Shown one piece after another: positions 46,081-58,588 of a stretch of 64,000 nucleotides of DNA; the stretch's first letter is position 1, and every line of letters begins with the position of its first letter. Below the pieces are notes generated by a model, which did not search any database, was not told the origin of the DNA, and saw only the letters and a list, made by a program, of their open reading frames with translations. Location: positions 11,464,327 to 11,528,326 of the forward strand of contig LR746272.1 of assembly GCA_902729315.2 (NCBI GenBank), read 5' to 3'. The position numbers and the translations under genes were made by a program. This DNA comes from Spirodela intermedia (taxonomy: Eukaryota; Streptophyta; Magnoliopsida; Alismatales; Araceae).

Positions 46081-48488
46081 TGCCGGAGGTCGGATCTTGG
46101 AGCCCCTCGTTTGAAGATGTGATCGGGCGGGAGGAATTCTCAGGCCCAAACCCTAAGTCTCCCACCCTACTACAGTTCTAAAAGAGGTCTTAGAACTCGA
46201 TAACCCAACGGTAGGGTTTCTTTGCTATTTTACGACCGACGCCCGCACCTTGAGTCAGTTACACTTCCCGCTGCCCATTGGACCACTATAGCCCGTTCTA
46301 GCATTTTGTAGTGATATATCCCTTACAGAAAAATAAATAAAATAACCATCACTATTTAAATTTTGTAAAAAATAGTTTCTTGAGATCATTACGCCTCATC
46401 TAATATTAATAAATACATTGGCGGTAAAAGTTAAATTAATATACTAATATTTCAAAATTTTCAAAGAAGAGTCCATTTAAATTATTAAAACGTGGTCATA
46501 ATTCCATGCCAGTAAAATAATGTCGTTATCAAAGATACTTATAAGCAATCGCCCTCTCATTTAAACTCTAGTCTGCAGTATCAATCATGCTATGGAATGA
46601 ATCACTGAGTACAAACTAGCAATAACATGAACGATATCATGCGATATGCATGAAGGTTTGAATGATATTCAAAATAATTGAAAATAATAATGATATCATA
46701 AAAAAGTATGATTATTAAGATGTTTCGTGATCATAAAAAAATATAAAAATAGGGAAAAATATATATATTTCTAAAAAAAATCATGATGACAAATGCTTAT
46801 GAGTCACAAACATGGTGATGAAAATGCACATTGAGAAGGGATCATAATTCTATTCATAAATAAGTCAACGTTTGTTGCATTCCATGATTTAGACTTGATT
46901 CACTTGTTATCATAAGGTTATAGAAGATGGTGACATTGATAATGAACCTCAATTGTTGTGGCCCTTCACCTGACAACAATGGTTTAGAAATTTCAAAGAG
47001 GATCCAATCAACTTAAAAAAGACATAGCCATTGAGTATTTGACTTATGCACCTGACCTCCCCTTCAATCCCCTTAGAAGTTTATAGAATTAAAGTGTGAA
47101 TGTGCCAAGCCAACCACCAATCCTTTGCTTGGCCCCATAAATTAAAAGCCTAGCCCAATCCTTGATACACATATATGGGACTTATTACTCGAAGAATAAA
47201 GATAAATACTTTGCTTTCAAGTAAACTATTTTACATGCTTTTAAGTTCGTCTGATTTTGCAATCCAAACAAACAAGACCAAACATGTTCTAAAAGTTCAG
47301 TAAATAAAAAAGGAAAATAACACCACTTTATTAGATATCTTATTGGGTGGGGGAGTGTCAACATGCTAAATCTAGGACTTTTATAGTCACTTTTTGTTTT
47401 TCAAGAAGGGAGTTGATTGGATTAGTTAGATGAGTTGCACACTCAATAGTGAGAAAGATATAATGCACATGTAAAGTAATAATTTTATCTTTATATGATC
47501 ACATCTTGAACACCCATAAAAGCCTTTATACTTATGGACTTGCAACTTTTCTTTAGTAACTTAGAGAAAGTGAGTTGATTAACTCCAATAACATCTAGCA
47601 GGTATATATTGAATTGAGAAATAGATTTGATTGTACAATAAACAGTTAAAATGTTCACTCTAATGACTACTTTTGAGGGTGCTATATCATCTTGTTATAT
47701 TCTTCTTCATGCAAGGATCAAGCTCCGTTATATCTCATAAGGACTGAAAGTAACTCTAGAAACTTGATTGCATACTCTCTCTCTAATATTCAACTTGATT
47801 TCTAAACCTCCGTGTTGAAGAATTCATGCTACCAAAAGCAATGATTCAAATTTGTAAAATATTTATATTTCAATGATTTTTGCCTTCATGCCAACCCATG
47901 GGTGAGAATTTGAAAGAGATTAGTTGGGCACTACTCTTATTGGGCCTCTAGAGATGAAATCTGAAATAAGTGCTTGAGGAAATATCTGAGTCACATTGAA
48001 TCATAAAATTTACTGCAAGGCTAGTTAAAGAGCCTTTACATATGTTGATATGAAACTAAAATTCAAGAAAATTAAAAATAATATCAATTATAGTATATAC
48101 TATTCGTTCCTTTTATAGCCTTTATCAGGCCAGTAACAAAGGGACGTGTGCCGAGCTTGTGTAGCATGTGAGATTAACTACAAAATTTCTTATAAATTGA
48201 GTGTTATAGGGGTTGTGGGACAAGGGGAGGGAGGAGATAGGAACATTTGAGAGAATTGAATCGGTGTGGGGAGGGGGCATGTGCCACTAAATATTCGTTT
48301 TAAATTTAATGTGATTTATTTTCGGTTAATTATTTTAAATGAAAGAATAGAAGAGGAACCTAACTAAGTGGGCTGGGTTCCGATGTTCCCCGGCCCATTT
48401 ACATCGTACGTGAACGGGGCTTACCGTGTTGCGGGCCGTCACGTGCCGGAGGAACTGGCGACAGGGGTTTCACTAACGAGAAGCACAA
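46081..48488. other. Intergenic, AT-rich, no recognised gene
   Basis: AAACCCTA at about 46148 (read TAGGGTTT on the minus strand) may be a telo-box of the minus-strand gene. The remainder is AT-rich with no recognised coding or transposon domains. Confidence 0.5.
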
Positions 48489-48532
48489 CTATAAATACCT
48501 CCCCTGCTCCCACTGATTCAGTGTTAGGGTTT
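48489..48532 (+). promoter_or_regulatory. TATA box and telo-box of the KH-domain gene
   Basis: CTATAAATA at 48489-48497 is followed by TAGGGTTT at 48525-48532, 49 bp before the ATG. Telo-boxes near the transcription start are common in plant genes for RNA-binding and translation proteins. Confidence 0.55.
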
Positions 48533-48580
48533 TCTGTGTCGATTTTCTCACTCCCTCTACGAGGAAAGAGAAGCCATTCC

Positions 48581-51500
48581 ATGGCGGACGACAGTCAGTT
48601 CACTCTCCGGTCGGAAAACAAACGGAAGTACGAGGAACCGGGTGCTGCCGTGGCCTCTGCCGGCGCTGTTCCTTCCTCGCGCCGCGTCAGTGGTTTCTCA
48701 TCGCCCCCATCTGACTCGCACCCCGCCGCATCTACCACTCCACCCTCGTACAACAATGTCCCTCCCCCGCCCGATGGGATCCAGCTCGCAAAGCAGAGAG
48801 CACAGGAGATTGCAGCGCGGCTTCTTATCGATGCCGAGGCCAAACGCCCGCGCACCGAGAACGGCGGATCCGGGGAAGACGTTGGCGAGAAAGGTCCCGT
48901 CCTTCTTCGACTGATTAATGTTTACACCTCTATTTACTTTAATATATTGCAGCGAAATGCCTTACTTCCGAGTTTTATTGGATTCTGGCTGGTATTCTCG
49001 TTCGAAGTCCCCTTGTGAACCACGACAAAGAGTGCGGTTGAAATTCGGCTTGAACGTTTCCATTGCTCCATTATTTTTCCTTTTTCCGTTGACAATTAGA
49101 CCTAGTATTGCATTCTTTGTATCTTGCTGTTGCAATACGATACGGGCACAGTAACCGATGAATTTATGCCGCGAGTTGTTTTCCTTCACTATAGTTTTGC
49201 CGCACTGGGGATAGTTGACCGAATGATTAGACAGTGACAATATGTCTTAATCTGTATCCAGGTTTTCTGCGTGAGCTTCACGTGTCCATGTCTTTCCCCA
49301 CTGTATTGAAGATAATCCTATCAAGAATCTGCGAACTTTGGTGTGTTCGATGAAAAGTTTTTCGTCCTCACTGTATCATTGTTTATATATTTTTATAATC
49401 ACCATAAACTCCTATTCTCATATCACCGTTAAATCGCAGGACCATAAATTGGTCTAATTTACGTTTCATATATACTGCATTAGTTACGTCTCACAGCAGT
49501 AATGTATTCACTTGTAGTGAATTTATATGATTTTTCTTGCATAAAAGTTCATCTCGTTGTTTGGTTATGAAAAATTATCATCGTAAAAGAGTGCAGACTT
49601 TAACTATCTGAATTTTATTTTTAATATCAAACTCGTTTCAACTAAACCTTTGTCCTCGTTGATCAAAATTTTCAGTCTCATCATATTTCTTCATTTCTAT
49701 TGACTGCAGATCAGTTTCACAAGCCCATGACTCAACCACTAACAAGTTCGCTTGCCAGTACGAATGCACCCACATCGTTTGCGTCGTATGGCTATCCGGG
49801 TACAAGCAAAAAGATTGAAATCCCCAATGGAAGGGTATTGCATTATCTTCTTGACAATGGCTGATCCATATTTGTTGTTTTTATATGTGTTTAACTACGA
49901 GGGTTTATTATTTAGGTTGGTGTTATTATTGGTAAAAGTGGAGAAACGATAAAATATCTCCAACTTCAGTCAGGAGCAAAGATCCAGGTGACCAGGGATG
50001 CAGAGGTGGATCCTAGTTCCCAGACAAGGATGGTCGAACTGATGGGTACTACTGAGCAAGTCAACAAGGCGGAGCAGTTAATTAATGATGTTCTTAAAGA
50101 GGTGTGGCCCAGTTGTAGCTCGGTTTTTCGTTTAATAATCCCTTGGCACGCAGAGGTAGTTGTATCGAATACAGATGGTTTTCTGAGAGGTTACTACTTG
50201 TAACCTAAGGTAGTATGATCGTCATTTTTTCTTTCGACTGACAAACTGTAAGTGAAGGATTATTCCATGCATGATATGCTTGACTTATGTTTCTAACTAC
50301 TCATGATGTATTTTATTACTTCAACAGGCAGAAGCTGGGGGTTCTGGCATAATTTCTGCGAGAAAGTTTGGTGGTGTTCAAGTTGGGGCTGAGCAGTTTA
50401 TTATGAAAGTCCCGAATAACAAGGTTAGTGTCTTAGAGGAACCATTTTGTTCCCTTTCTCTCTGTTTAACTTATTTACTAAATTTCTCTTTGATGTCTTA
50501 GGTTGGTCTAGTAATTGGCAAAGGTGGAGAAACGATAAAGAGCATGCAAGCGAAATCAGGTGCTCGGATCCAGGTATATTTTTTGCGTGATAGACAATTG
50601 CACGGTGGCTTTGATAATCACGTCATCCATTGTACGTACTGCATGCCTTTTCCACTGCTAAAATTATCCTCATGGTGAGAACTTTCCGTGATTCTCAGCG
50701 TTTGTCAGTTAGTCTTCATAAGCTCGTATCCAATTTTGATAACTTTTTAATATCATTTTCCCTTATCTATTCATGCTCTTGTTGAGAAAAGCTGTCTTGA
50801 AATCTGAATGTCTGCCTCTACTGAAAATTGTGCTAATTAATGCGACCCATGTCTACAACATAATAGTCAGGTTAGGTGCGTTATAGGGCATGGGCTAAAC
50901 ATTGACAGCTTCACCTTGGTGGTCAGTTCTGTTTTTATGCAGGATAGAATTTAACTTGAAAAGAGTTTTGTAATTCTTTTTCAGGTACCAAAAACAGTTA
51001 CCTTTCCTTGAAAAGGTTTACTTCATTGTTTTACCTTTAGAACTCTCGATTTGGATGGTCAAATGACACCAGTTTTTGCCTCACTGTCTGTCCATTGAGA
51101 CTTTCTCAATTGGGCTTTCTCATGTTGAATGTTTTTAGGATCTATTCGTGATGTTTTCCTCCTGGTCATCATACAATCCATTATTATGACCACGATTTGA
51201 AACCTGTATTTCCCAAGTGATTTTCTTCACTTGGGAGTTATGGGCTTTCGCTTAAACTGCTACTTCTCTGTGAATGCTTTCTTGGTCGCCTTCCCCTCCT
51301 GTCTGGTGGCCCTAAAGGGATGTTGTGTTCGGTGACATTGAACTAGTACTCGTGGTCTGTTGTAAACCCGTGTTATGGCTGGATGTGTTTTGACTGCTAA
51401 ATGCACATTCTGATAATCACACCTATACTATATTCAAGTAGTCATCATTTGGTAATTTTTCATTTCAACTGCCCTAAAAATGATATTGTTGATTTATTTC

Positions 51501-54500
51501 GAATATCCTGTAGCTGCTGATATGAAGCCATCTGATACCTTTCGGTAAATTATGGCAATTAGCTGATTATCTAATATATTCAGATTTTATAGTAATTCCA
51601 TATCAGTCGGTTTGCTGTTTATGCATTTATTTTCTGATATTCTGAATTTGGCTAACTGTTAGGTGGACTTAAATCTCTGGCTGAGTTGTTTCCAATTTGC
51701 TCTAAGTTAGTGAATGATACAATATTGTTTTTAATTCTTATTCATGTTTTGATCAGGTGGGCAATGATTGTTTAGAAGGCATACATATGACTCTTAGTTT
51801 TAATGCTTTTAAAAATCTGTATAAACTCTTTTTGATGTATTCATCTATTTTGATATGATGTTATTCATTCATTCACTGTCCTTGGTGCGTTTTTTATTGC
51901 CTGTAATTTGTTTCATGTGCGTTAATTCAACAGTAACTTATCTTCTTTTGGTCAGATAATACCATTGCATTTGCCTCCTGGTGATACATCAATAGAACGG
52001 ACGGTTCAGATTGATGGTACTAGTGAACAGATCGAGTCGGCAAAACAATTGGTTAACGAAGTCATCAGTGAGGTACATATTGGTGGTCACCTTGCGCTGT
52101 GCTTTAATCTAGTATGTTTGCTGCTTTTTTGGCAGATAAACTCAGTGTTGCTGTTTGTATGTGCTACAATTTTTTTGGGGGTTATTTTACTATTCAAATT
52201 CAGGAAATATTTTTAGTATATCAAAATTAAATCGTTAACAATTAGCACTCATCACCATTCTTAATTTGTCAATGTTGTTTTCGAAATAACTCTTTTTTCA
52301 TGCTTGCGATCATTTGTTTTTTCGGGTAGTCTACTTATTAAATTTAGATTCCCAAGCCTTATAGTGTGTGGTTTTTTATGTGTACATACTTGAACGTGTA
52401 ATTATGGGATAGTCATTTGAATTTGTTGTCTCGTAGAACTGTCGCTCTTGGGCCACTGTAATGAGACATTCTTAGTTTTCTTTTATAGGTTATATTTTCA
52501 GCATTGCTAGACTACCAATTTCGGTTTTATTTTTTAGTGCATCTGAGGTAATCACTTTATGTGGATACGATTTCTTGTCGATGCTTTGAATGAATCTTGG
52601 GTCGTTGAGAAATTTGGACTTCATTTTATACCATCTCAATGTTTTTATGCGATGTTGATATAATTTATGTTTTAAAATGAAGTTTTTAGGAAATCCGTTT
52701 AATATGTTGCAGAAAGTTCTACCTGGAGAGTTTAGCTGACTCATTAGGCTGTCAATACAATGTTCTCTATTTAAAGAGATCCTCAAATCCTTCTGTCATG
52801 CATATTTTATGACTTTTTATCTATTGGTTACATTACTGGATCTTGCAACTTTAGTTTCATAGATATTCAAGTGCATATGGATATTGCGATTAAAGCTGTC
52901 AATTTACTGTTGAGGTGATAAGCTTGCAGGATGCTGGAATTTCTAAAATTGCTGGGCAATCTGGTTTATTATGTCGGAGGAGAGTTGGGTTTTGGTCAGT
53001 CTGTTCTTTAGTATCTATGGATTGAAACATAGCTCTAATTCTTGTACAGGAATTGTGGAACATTAGTTTTTATTTTTTCGGAATTTTCTATTTAAGTATC
53101 CCATTGTTTTCAGGAGATGTTTATCCTATCTCTTTTCACATATTTGAATCAAGCTGCTAGCTGTTCTTAGTAGAATCTAATGGATTTTGGAATTATAGGC
53201 TTAGCCGATGGAAATGCTATACTGATTGTGAGCTTCACGACTCAAATTATTATTGGAAATTATTGTAGGATTAGCTCTTGATGATAACTACTCAGTGCAG
53301 ATTATAGACTCAGGTTGTTGATGTTTCTGGGCTTGGCACTGGTATGCGGTCTTAACCCACAATCCTGATAACTGTTGATTAATTTGCAATGGGGAAACCT
53401 AAAAGAATATTCTTGTTGACGGGTCATCTTTTGGACTTCTGATTTTTCAATCTGCAAAGCCTAAAATGATTCGTTAGGTTGACTGAATTTAGTTAGAATT
53501 GGCATCTTATATATCATCGCCGTTTTACATGGTACCGTCTGTTATGTAAATATAGATGTTGCGGATAAATAGATCTGGTTAATGCAACATGCAGGTCTTT
53601 TTTTTGCATGACACATGTGCGTTATATATTTCTTATTTTTTGGGATTTTTTGTGTGTTCTATTCATGTCCTTTATCAGGGAAACCTAAATGTCACGGATG
53701 GTAACGTTTTTTAATGGTTGCTAACTCCATCCTCATTTATTCTGATTTCTTAGTATGGAAACTCGTTTCTAACTCGATAAATGTTTGAGTATGAAGCTAT
53801 TCATTTGCCATGCTTGAATGTTTTTGGTTATATCCTGTTTTAATCACTTTTATATTTTATATTGGTTTTTGCACTAAGTGATTGGATAGAAAGAATTTAG
53901 TTATTATTTTTTCTGCAGTAAGTATCCATGGTGGAATCCTCATGGGGAACTGTCTAGAGCTTGTCTGAAGAGGCTTTGATTTTTTAAGGTCTCAGATGAT
54001 TTAGATCTCCTGACTATCTATCTACAGATCTGGTTGGAGCATCATTTTATTCTAAAATATTTTCATTGATCATGCTTCTCTAAAAATATGAATAATCTGT
54101 CAGTTCTGACTTGGCAGGTTCATTCTAGGTTTTAGATTTTAGTCAATGATCTGCACCTTATTCATGGGGCTTCTAAGTCTCCTTGATATATGCCGTACGT
54201 TGTAATATCTTCTTATATGGTTGATACAGGTTTAATGGGGTCACGTGCTAATGGAAAACTTTCAATAGCGTTTTATTTTTCTCCCTATTATTTTAATTGT
54301 TTTAAGTTCTCGAAGATTCTCTGCCTTGTAAGTCATTAATTTGTCATTTTCTGTGGCTATCAGTCCCCTGAAACTGTAGTGTCTCATCCACTGTTCTTTA
54401 ACTCCTGAATCATCGTTTTTCTTGTCCCTTGATGCCCATGCGTCATGGTTCATGCTGCTAGGAAACATCTCGTGCGTTAATATGATGTTTTCTCATTCAA

Positions 54501-56319
54501 TTTTTTCCCTGTAGTGTGCCAAGTGGTCCTGTTTTTGACCTCACGTGAGATAGGCGTTGATAGTTTTGAATTCTTGCACTTGGAATGTTTGGCAGTAGCG
54601 CTGATAAGCACACGTTGTTCAATGGTATAGCTTTAGCAGCTTTCTGCTTATCCCTCGCTCAGTCTGACGCTAACAAGATGGTTGCAATATTATGCACTTT
54701 ATTATGAAAATGTTGGATACTTTCTAGTGTGGCACTTGTCAAACATGTCTCTCTAGATTTTCAACTCGTAGTAAGTCCCCCAATTTTTTCGAGCTAAGAG
54801 GAGGATTGGCATCTGCTGATATTGCCTGAAACATGTCCTCCAGTTGGGGTAAGTAGGGTTTTTCTTCTTTCAATGGGTGTGATTGAATGTAAATTGATTT
54901 TTTAATCATTTTTATGCTTATTTTTGCTACTTTCTAATTCCCGAATCACACTCTTCATGTTTAATTCCAGTTTTTTCACCACTTCGTAGTAGAGACTACA
55001 CTGGTATATATGAATTAATTTAATATTTTCAGAATCGGATGAGAAATCCACCTGTTGGTGGGGGCTACCCTCAGCAAGGATATGGCCAGCCACGACCTCC
55101 AACCAATTGGGCCCCGCCTGGTCCTCCCCCAATGCAGCCACCTGCCTATGGGTACATGCAAACGGGAGCCTACCCTGGCCCACCCCCGCAGTATAACATG
55201 TCTCAACCACCGTATGCAGGGTATCCACCACCTTCATCTGTTGGCTACTCTGGTGGTTGGGACCAGTCTTCCAACACTCCCGGTCAACAGGCCATGGCTG
55301 GCACAGGCTATGATTACTACAACCAGCAACAGCCACAGCATCAGCAGCAGCAGCCGCCACCTCCTGTTGCAGGTTCCTCTGCTCCTGATGGTAGTGGGTA
55401 CAACTATAGCCAGCCTCCGCCCGCCTATTCCCAGGACCCATATGGCGAATCAACATTCTCACAGCCATCTGCAGTCCAGCCTCAAGGTTACAGTCAAGAT
55501 GGCTACAGCTCTGGCGGCTACCCTACTGGGCCGCAAACTGGGTACATGCATCCTCCGAGCTCTCAACCAGTCTACGATCAGCAACAGAGCTACGGGCCAT
55601 CCACGGGCTATGGTGCGACAGGCCAAGATGGGTCTTCTGCACCGGTCTATGGGACGCAGCCCAGCTCCGCTCAAGGGCCTCCCCCGCAACTTCCTCCTGT
55701 CCAGCCGCCCCCTGTTTCTCAGCAAGGTTACACCAGTCAGCAACCGAGTAGCGCAGTAGCAAGCTATCCTCATCAGGGATCCAGCCAGCCCGGATATGGA
55801 ATGCCCCCAACCTCCCAACCAGGGTACGGAAATCAGCCCCCTCCTGCAGGATATGGACAGGGAGCCCCTCTTCCACAGCCTGGCTATGTGCAGCAGCCAC
55901 CGCCACAGAAGGCTCCGCCTGCCCAACCTGTTTATGGACAAGGTCAGCCAGGCCCCAGCGCTCCAGGATATGGCCAGCCAAGTCAAGTTCAACCAGGTTA
56001 TAGTCAGCCTCCAGTTGCACAATCTGGCTACATTCAGCAGGATTCCGCTCATCATCGGATCCCTCCTTCAGGTTTCGGCTCTGGAGGTCCCCAGCCTGGA
56101 TACGGGCAGCCGCAGTCTTATAATGGTGTCCCTCAAGGTCAACAAGGTTATCCCCAGCAACAGTCGCAACCGTACGACTCGTATGGTGGCGGGGGCTATT
56201 CACAGCCGCCTCCTGCATATTCTGGCGATAGCTCGGTGGGAGGGAGTACCCATGGGTCGTTTGACCCAGCTGCTTCTCAAGGGGGTCCGGGTGGAGTAAC
56301 CAAGGCACCACAGAGTTGA
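48581..56319 (+). CDS. KH-domain RNA-binding protein, FUBP/KSRP-like
   Basis: Seven exons (48581-48893, 49710-49834, 49916-50101, 50328-50423, 50502-50573, 51956-52072, 55033-56319) give 731 aa. KH domain 1 spans about residues 138-207 with the RNA-contact loop GKSG at 152-155; each KH domain is split by an intron just before the VG[VL][IV]IGK block. KH domain 2 spans about 229-303 with GKGG at 246-249. Residues 304-731, all in the last exon, form a low-complexity domain of repeated Gly-Tyr, Pro and Gln units, of the kind that supports condensate formation. The N-terminus is Ser/Pro-rich with a KRKYEEP patch. Animal relatives (FUBP1, KSRP) have four KH domains; two plus a long GYPQ tail is the plant form I recall. 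The likely role is nuclear binding of single-stranded RNA or DNA. Intron 6 is nearly 3 kb. The ATG is the first after the TATA box. Confidence 0.93.
52073..55032. other. Long intron 6 of the KH-domain gene
   Basis: This intron of 2960 bp is T-rich on the sense strand. I see no exon-like frame, transposon domain or convincing snoRNA boxes in it. Its length and place before the low-complexity exon would allow alternative 3' ends. Confidence 0.6.
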
Positions 56320-57074
56320 CGATCCAAGGTCGGTAGCACTACAACGTTCTGGGGTTTTCTTTCAGCAAAGCTAGTTTATGTAGGATATAAAGTTTGATAT
56401 TTTGTGGGTCATGCGCACTTGAAAGCCTCGTAATTTCTTGCTGTATGGGTTATTTTGACGCCAATACTTGCATATCAGCTTCCCGCAAACGTCTTCATCA
56501 GTCTCATGAGAAACTTCTTCCGGTCGTGTTTGGACAACAACTAGGCCGAACACAGGGCACTACCGGCTCGCTAACGGAGCAAGAACGCTGTCTTTTGGGG
56601 TTCTCTTAATAAGAAGCCACCTATTGTTGAATTTTTCCTTTTTTATACGGAAGGATTACAAATTGGGTCGATGAACACCGCACCAAGTGAAAAACAAGGG
56701 TAAGATTGGATGTAGTCTAAAGGAGTTTCAGTCCATTAGCATCTAGTCATAGAGATGATGGATCCAAGTATATAACACCATGAGCACGGGAGAGATCAAC
56801 TGTCAGGCTGCTTTGTGCACTGCTCCGGTCTCGTCAAATCTCTCTCATCCTGTAGAGCCAGAGGCGGGGTCCTGCACGTGAGATGGCCCTGCCTCCGTCA
56901 CTGTCCTTGGTTTCAAACGTCAAAACCCTGGTTGATCCAACCAGTCGGTCCGCCGCGGCGGTTGACAGTCTGGGTCGACAACTTGGACCGCCACAATGCG
57001 TTCGTCCCTTTGAATCACAAGCTGGTTCGGCAGGCAAAACCCAAGAGACAGAAGTAGGCGCAGGTGGGAGATCA
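56320..57074. other. 3' UTR of the KH-domain gene and unassigned DNA
   Basis: The first 300 bp are probably 3' UTR. From 56740 to 57074 the DNA is GC-richer and of unknown origin. Confidence 0.45.
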
Positions 57075-57118
57075 TGATGGAGCCCCAGAGATGATGATGT
57101 GAAAGCGAGAGAAGAATG

Positions 57119-57152
<34 letters not shown>

Positions 57153-57862
57153 TACTTTGATCCCTCCTTATGGTGGACAAGAGTCTTCTTATAGTTGTAT
57201 AGTCATCATCACACACTCATGTTGCCCGACCGCTTCTGCACTTTCTCGCCCTTTTTCAGTTTTAATGGGCCGTCCTCTATGTCGCCCTTCTTCAGGCCTA
57301 ACGGCCTGTTGTCAGTTGACCAGTCCATGGTCTCATGCCAACCATCGGGATCTTTTTCACATGTCAGGTGGGATCTCTTCCTACTTGGGTGAAGGGTTGA
57401 GGTGAGTGGCTCAATAATATTCTTCCCTATGAGACTCACTTTGTCCTCAAAATGAAATTCGGGGAACTACTTACATATGACCTCCTATTATTTGATGAGA
57501 ACTTTGGGCTCAAGCAGCCCATGTCAGATGGCTAATGCTTTGAACAGTTGCACGGCCTAAGTCTTCATCCAACTTTATTGGGATGACTAGGGCAAGGGGG
57601 CTTGAAGCATCCACCTTCTTAAGTCAAGAGATGTGGAATGCTTGAATTGGGCGAAAAGATCTAGCTGATAAGCCATTGACTCAATATGCTTGAAAACTTT
57701 GAATTAGCTGGAGTAACTTTGTGCCATTTAGAATCACTCAATTTTGGAGACATCATTGGCTCTAATACTGATGGAGCCATGAGATGACGATGTCAAAGTG
57801 GGAGAAGAATGAGACGGAGGGTGAACTGTCATGAAAGATTTAATCAGTAAACAGAGGAAAAC

Positions 57863-57907
<45 letters not shown>

Positions 57908-58272
57908 GATACGTGGATAGAAGGAAGGGGCTTAGAGGAACCTCCCAAGAGGGCCGATTTGAGATGACTAATCTCCACTTCTCCTCTCGGAGATACACAA
58001 CTTAAAACAATACTCTGATCCCTCCCCATGGTGGACTATGGCCTTATAACTAAATGCCCATCATCACATGCTCTTATTGCCTGATAACTTCTACGCTATA
58101 TCGCCTCTTTCCAGTCTTAACGGGCCACCACCCTCTGTGTTTCCCTTCTACAGGCCTAATGGGCCATTCTCAGTCGACTGGCCCATGGTCTCCCACCGAC
58201 CATTAGGATCTTTTAGACGTGTCAGTCGGGATCTCACCCCCCGTGGGCGAGGGTTCCAGGCGAGTGACTCAA
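57075..58272 (-). mobile_element. Deletion derivative of a gypsy element (two LTRs, tiny interior)
   Basis: 57075-57414 and 57769-58272 are direct repeats. Both start TGATGGAGCC, carry a GA microsatellite (about 57122-57149 and 57868-57902), and share TCCCT..ATGGTGGAC, CATCATCACA, AATGGGCC and GAGTG.CTCAATA landmarks. Only about 354 bp separate them. That interior holds the sequence expected next to each LTR (ACTTTGTCCTCAAAATG on one side, GGCTCTAATACTGATGG on the other), like the edges of the element at 14738-22038. All gag-pol is lost, so it is a non-autonomous remnant of a related family. Confidence 0.75.
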
Positions 58273-58588
58273 TAGATCAGCTAACTTCCATCATCGAGAC
58301 AGTGAAGAATCCGCCGGACTTCTGCAGGATTGCTGTCAAGAAGAATGGGGGGCTCCGTCATCTCCTCTAAGAACTTAGTTCTCATCTCCCTTCTTCAACC
58401 TCCGAGGCAATGGTGTTTTCAATTAGATGGGCCTTACGATTGAGAGATTAGGCCAATGTTGGGCCGATATAGTCCGATCGGCCCAATTATTTCAATATAT
58501 CAGGCCCAAAACAGCCCGATTTTTACCCCGTCGCCTCTCTGGAAGGTTTGCGATCGGAAGCGGGGAAGGCGAATCGAGCCCGTCGAGC

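Noticed and set aside
52073-55032. C/D-box snoRNA search in the long KH-gene intron
   Set aside because: Single box-like words occur (for example near 53278), but no pair with a terminal stem was seen.
55055-56311. Long frames on both strands over the last KH exon
   Set aside because: They are shadows caused by the repetitive GYPQ coding sequence.
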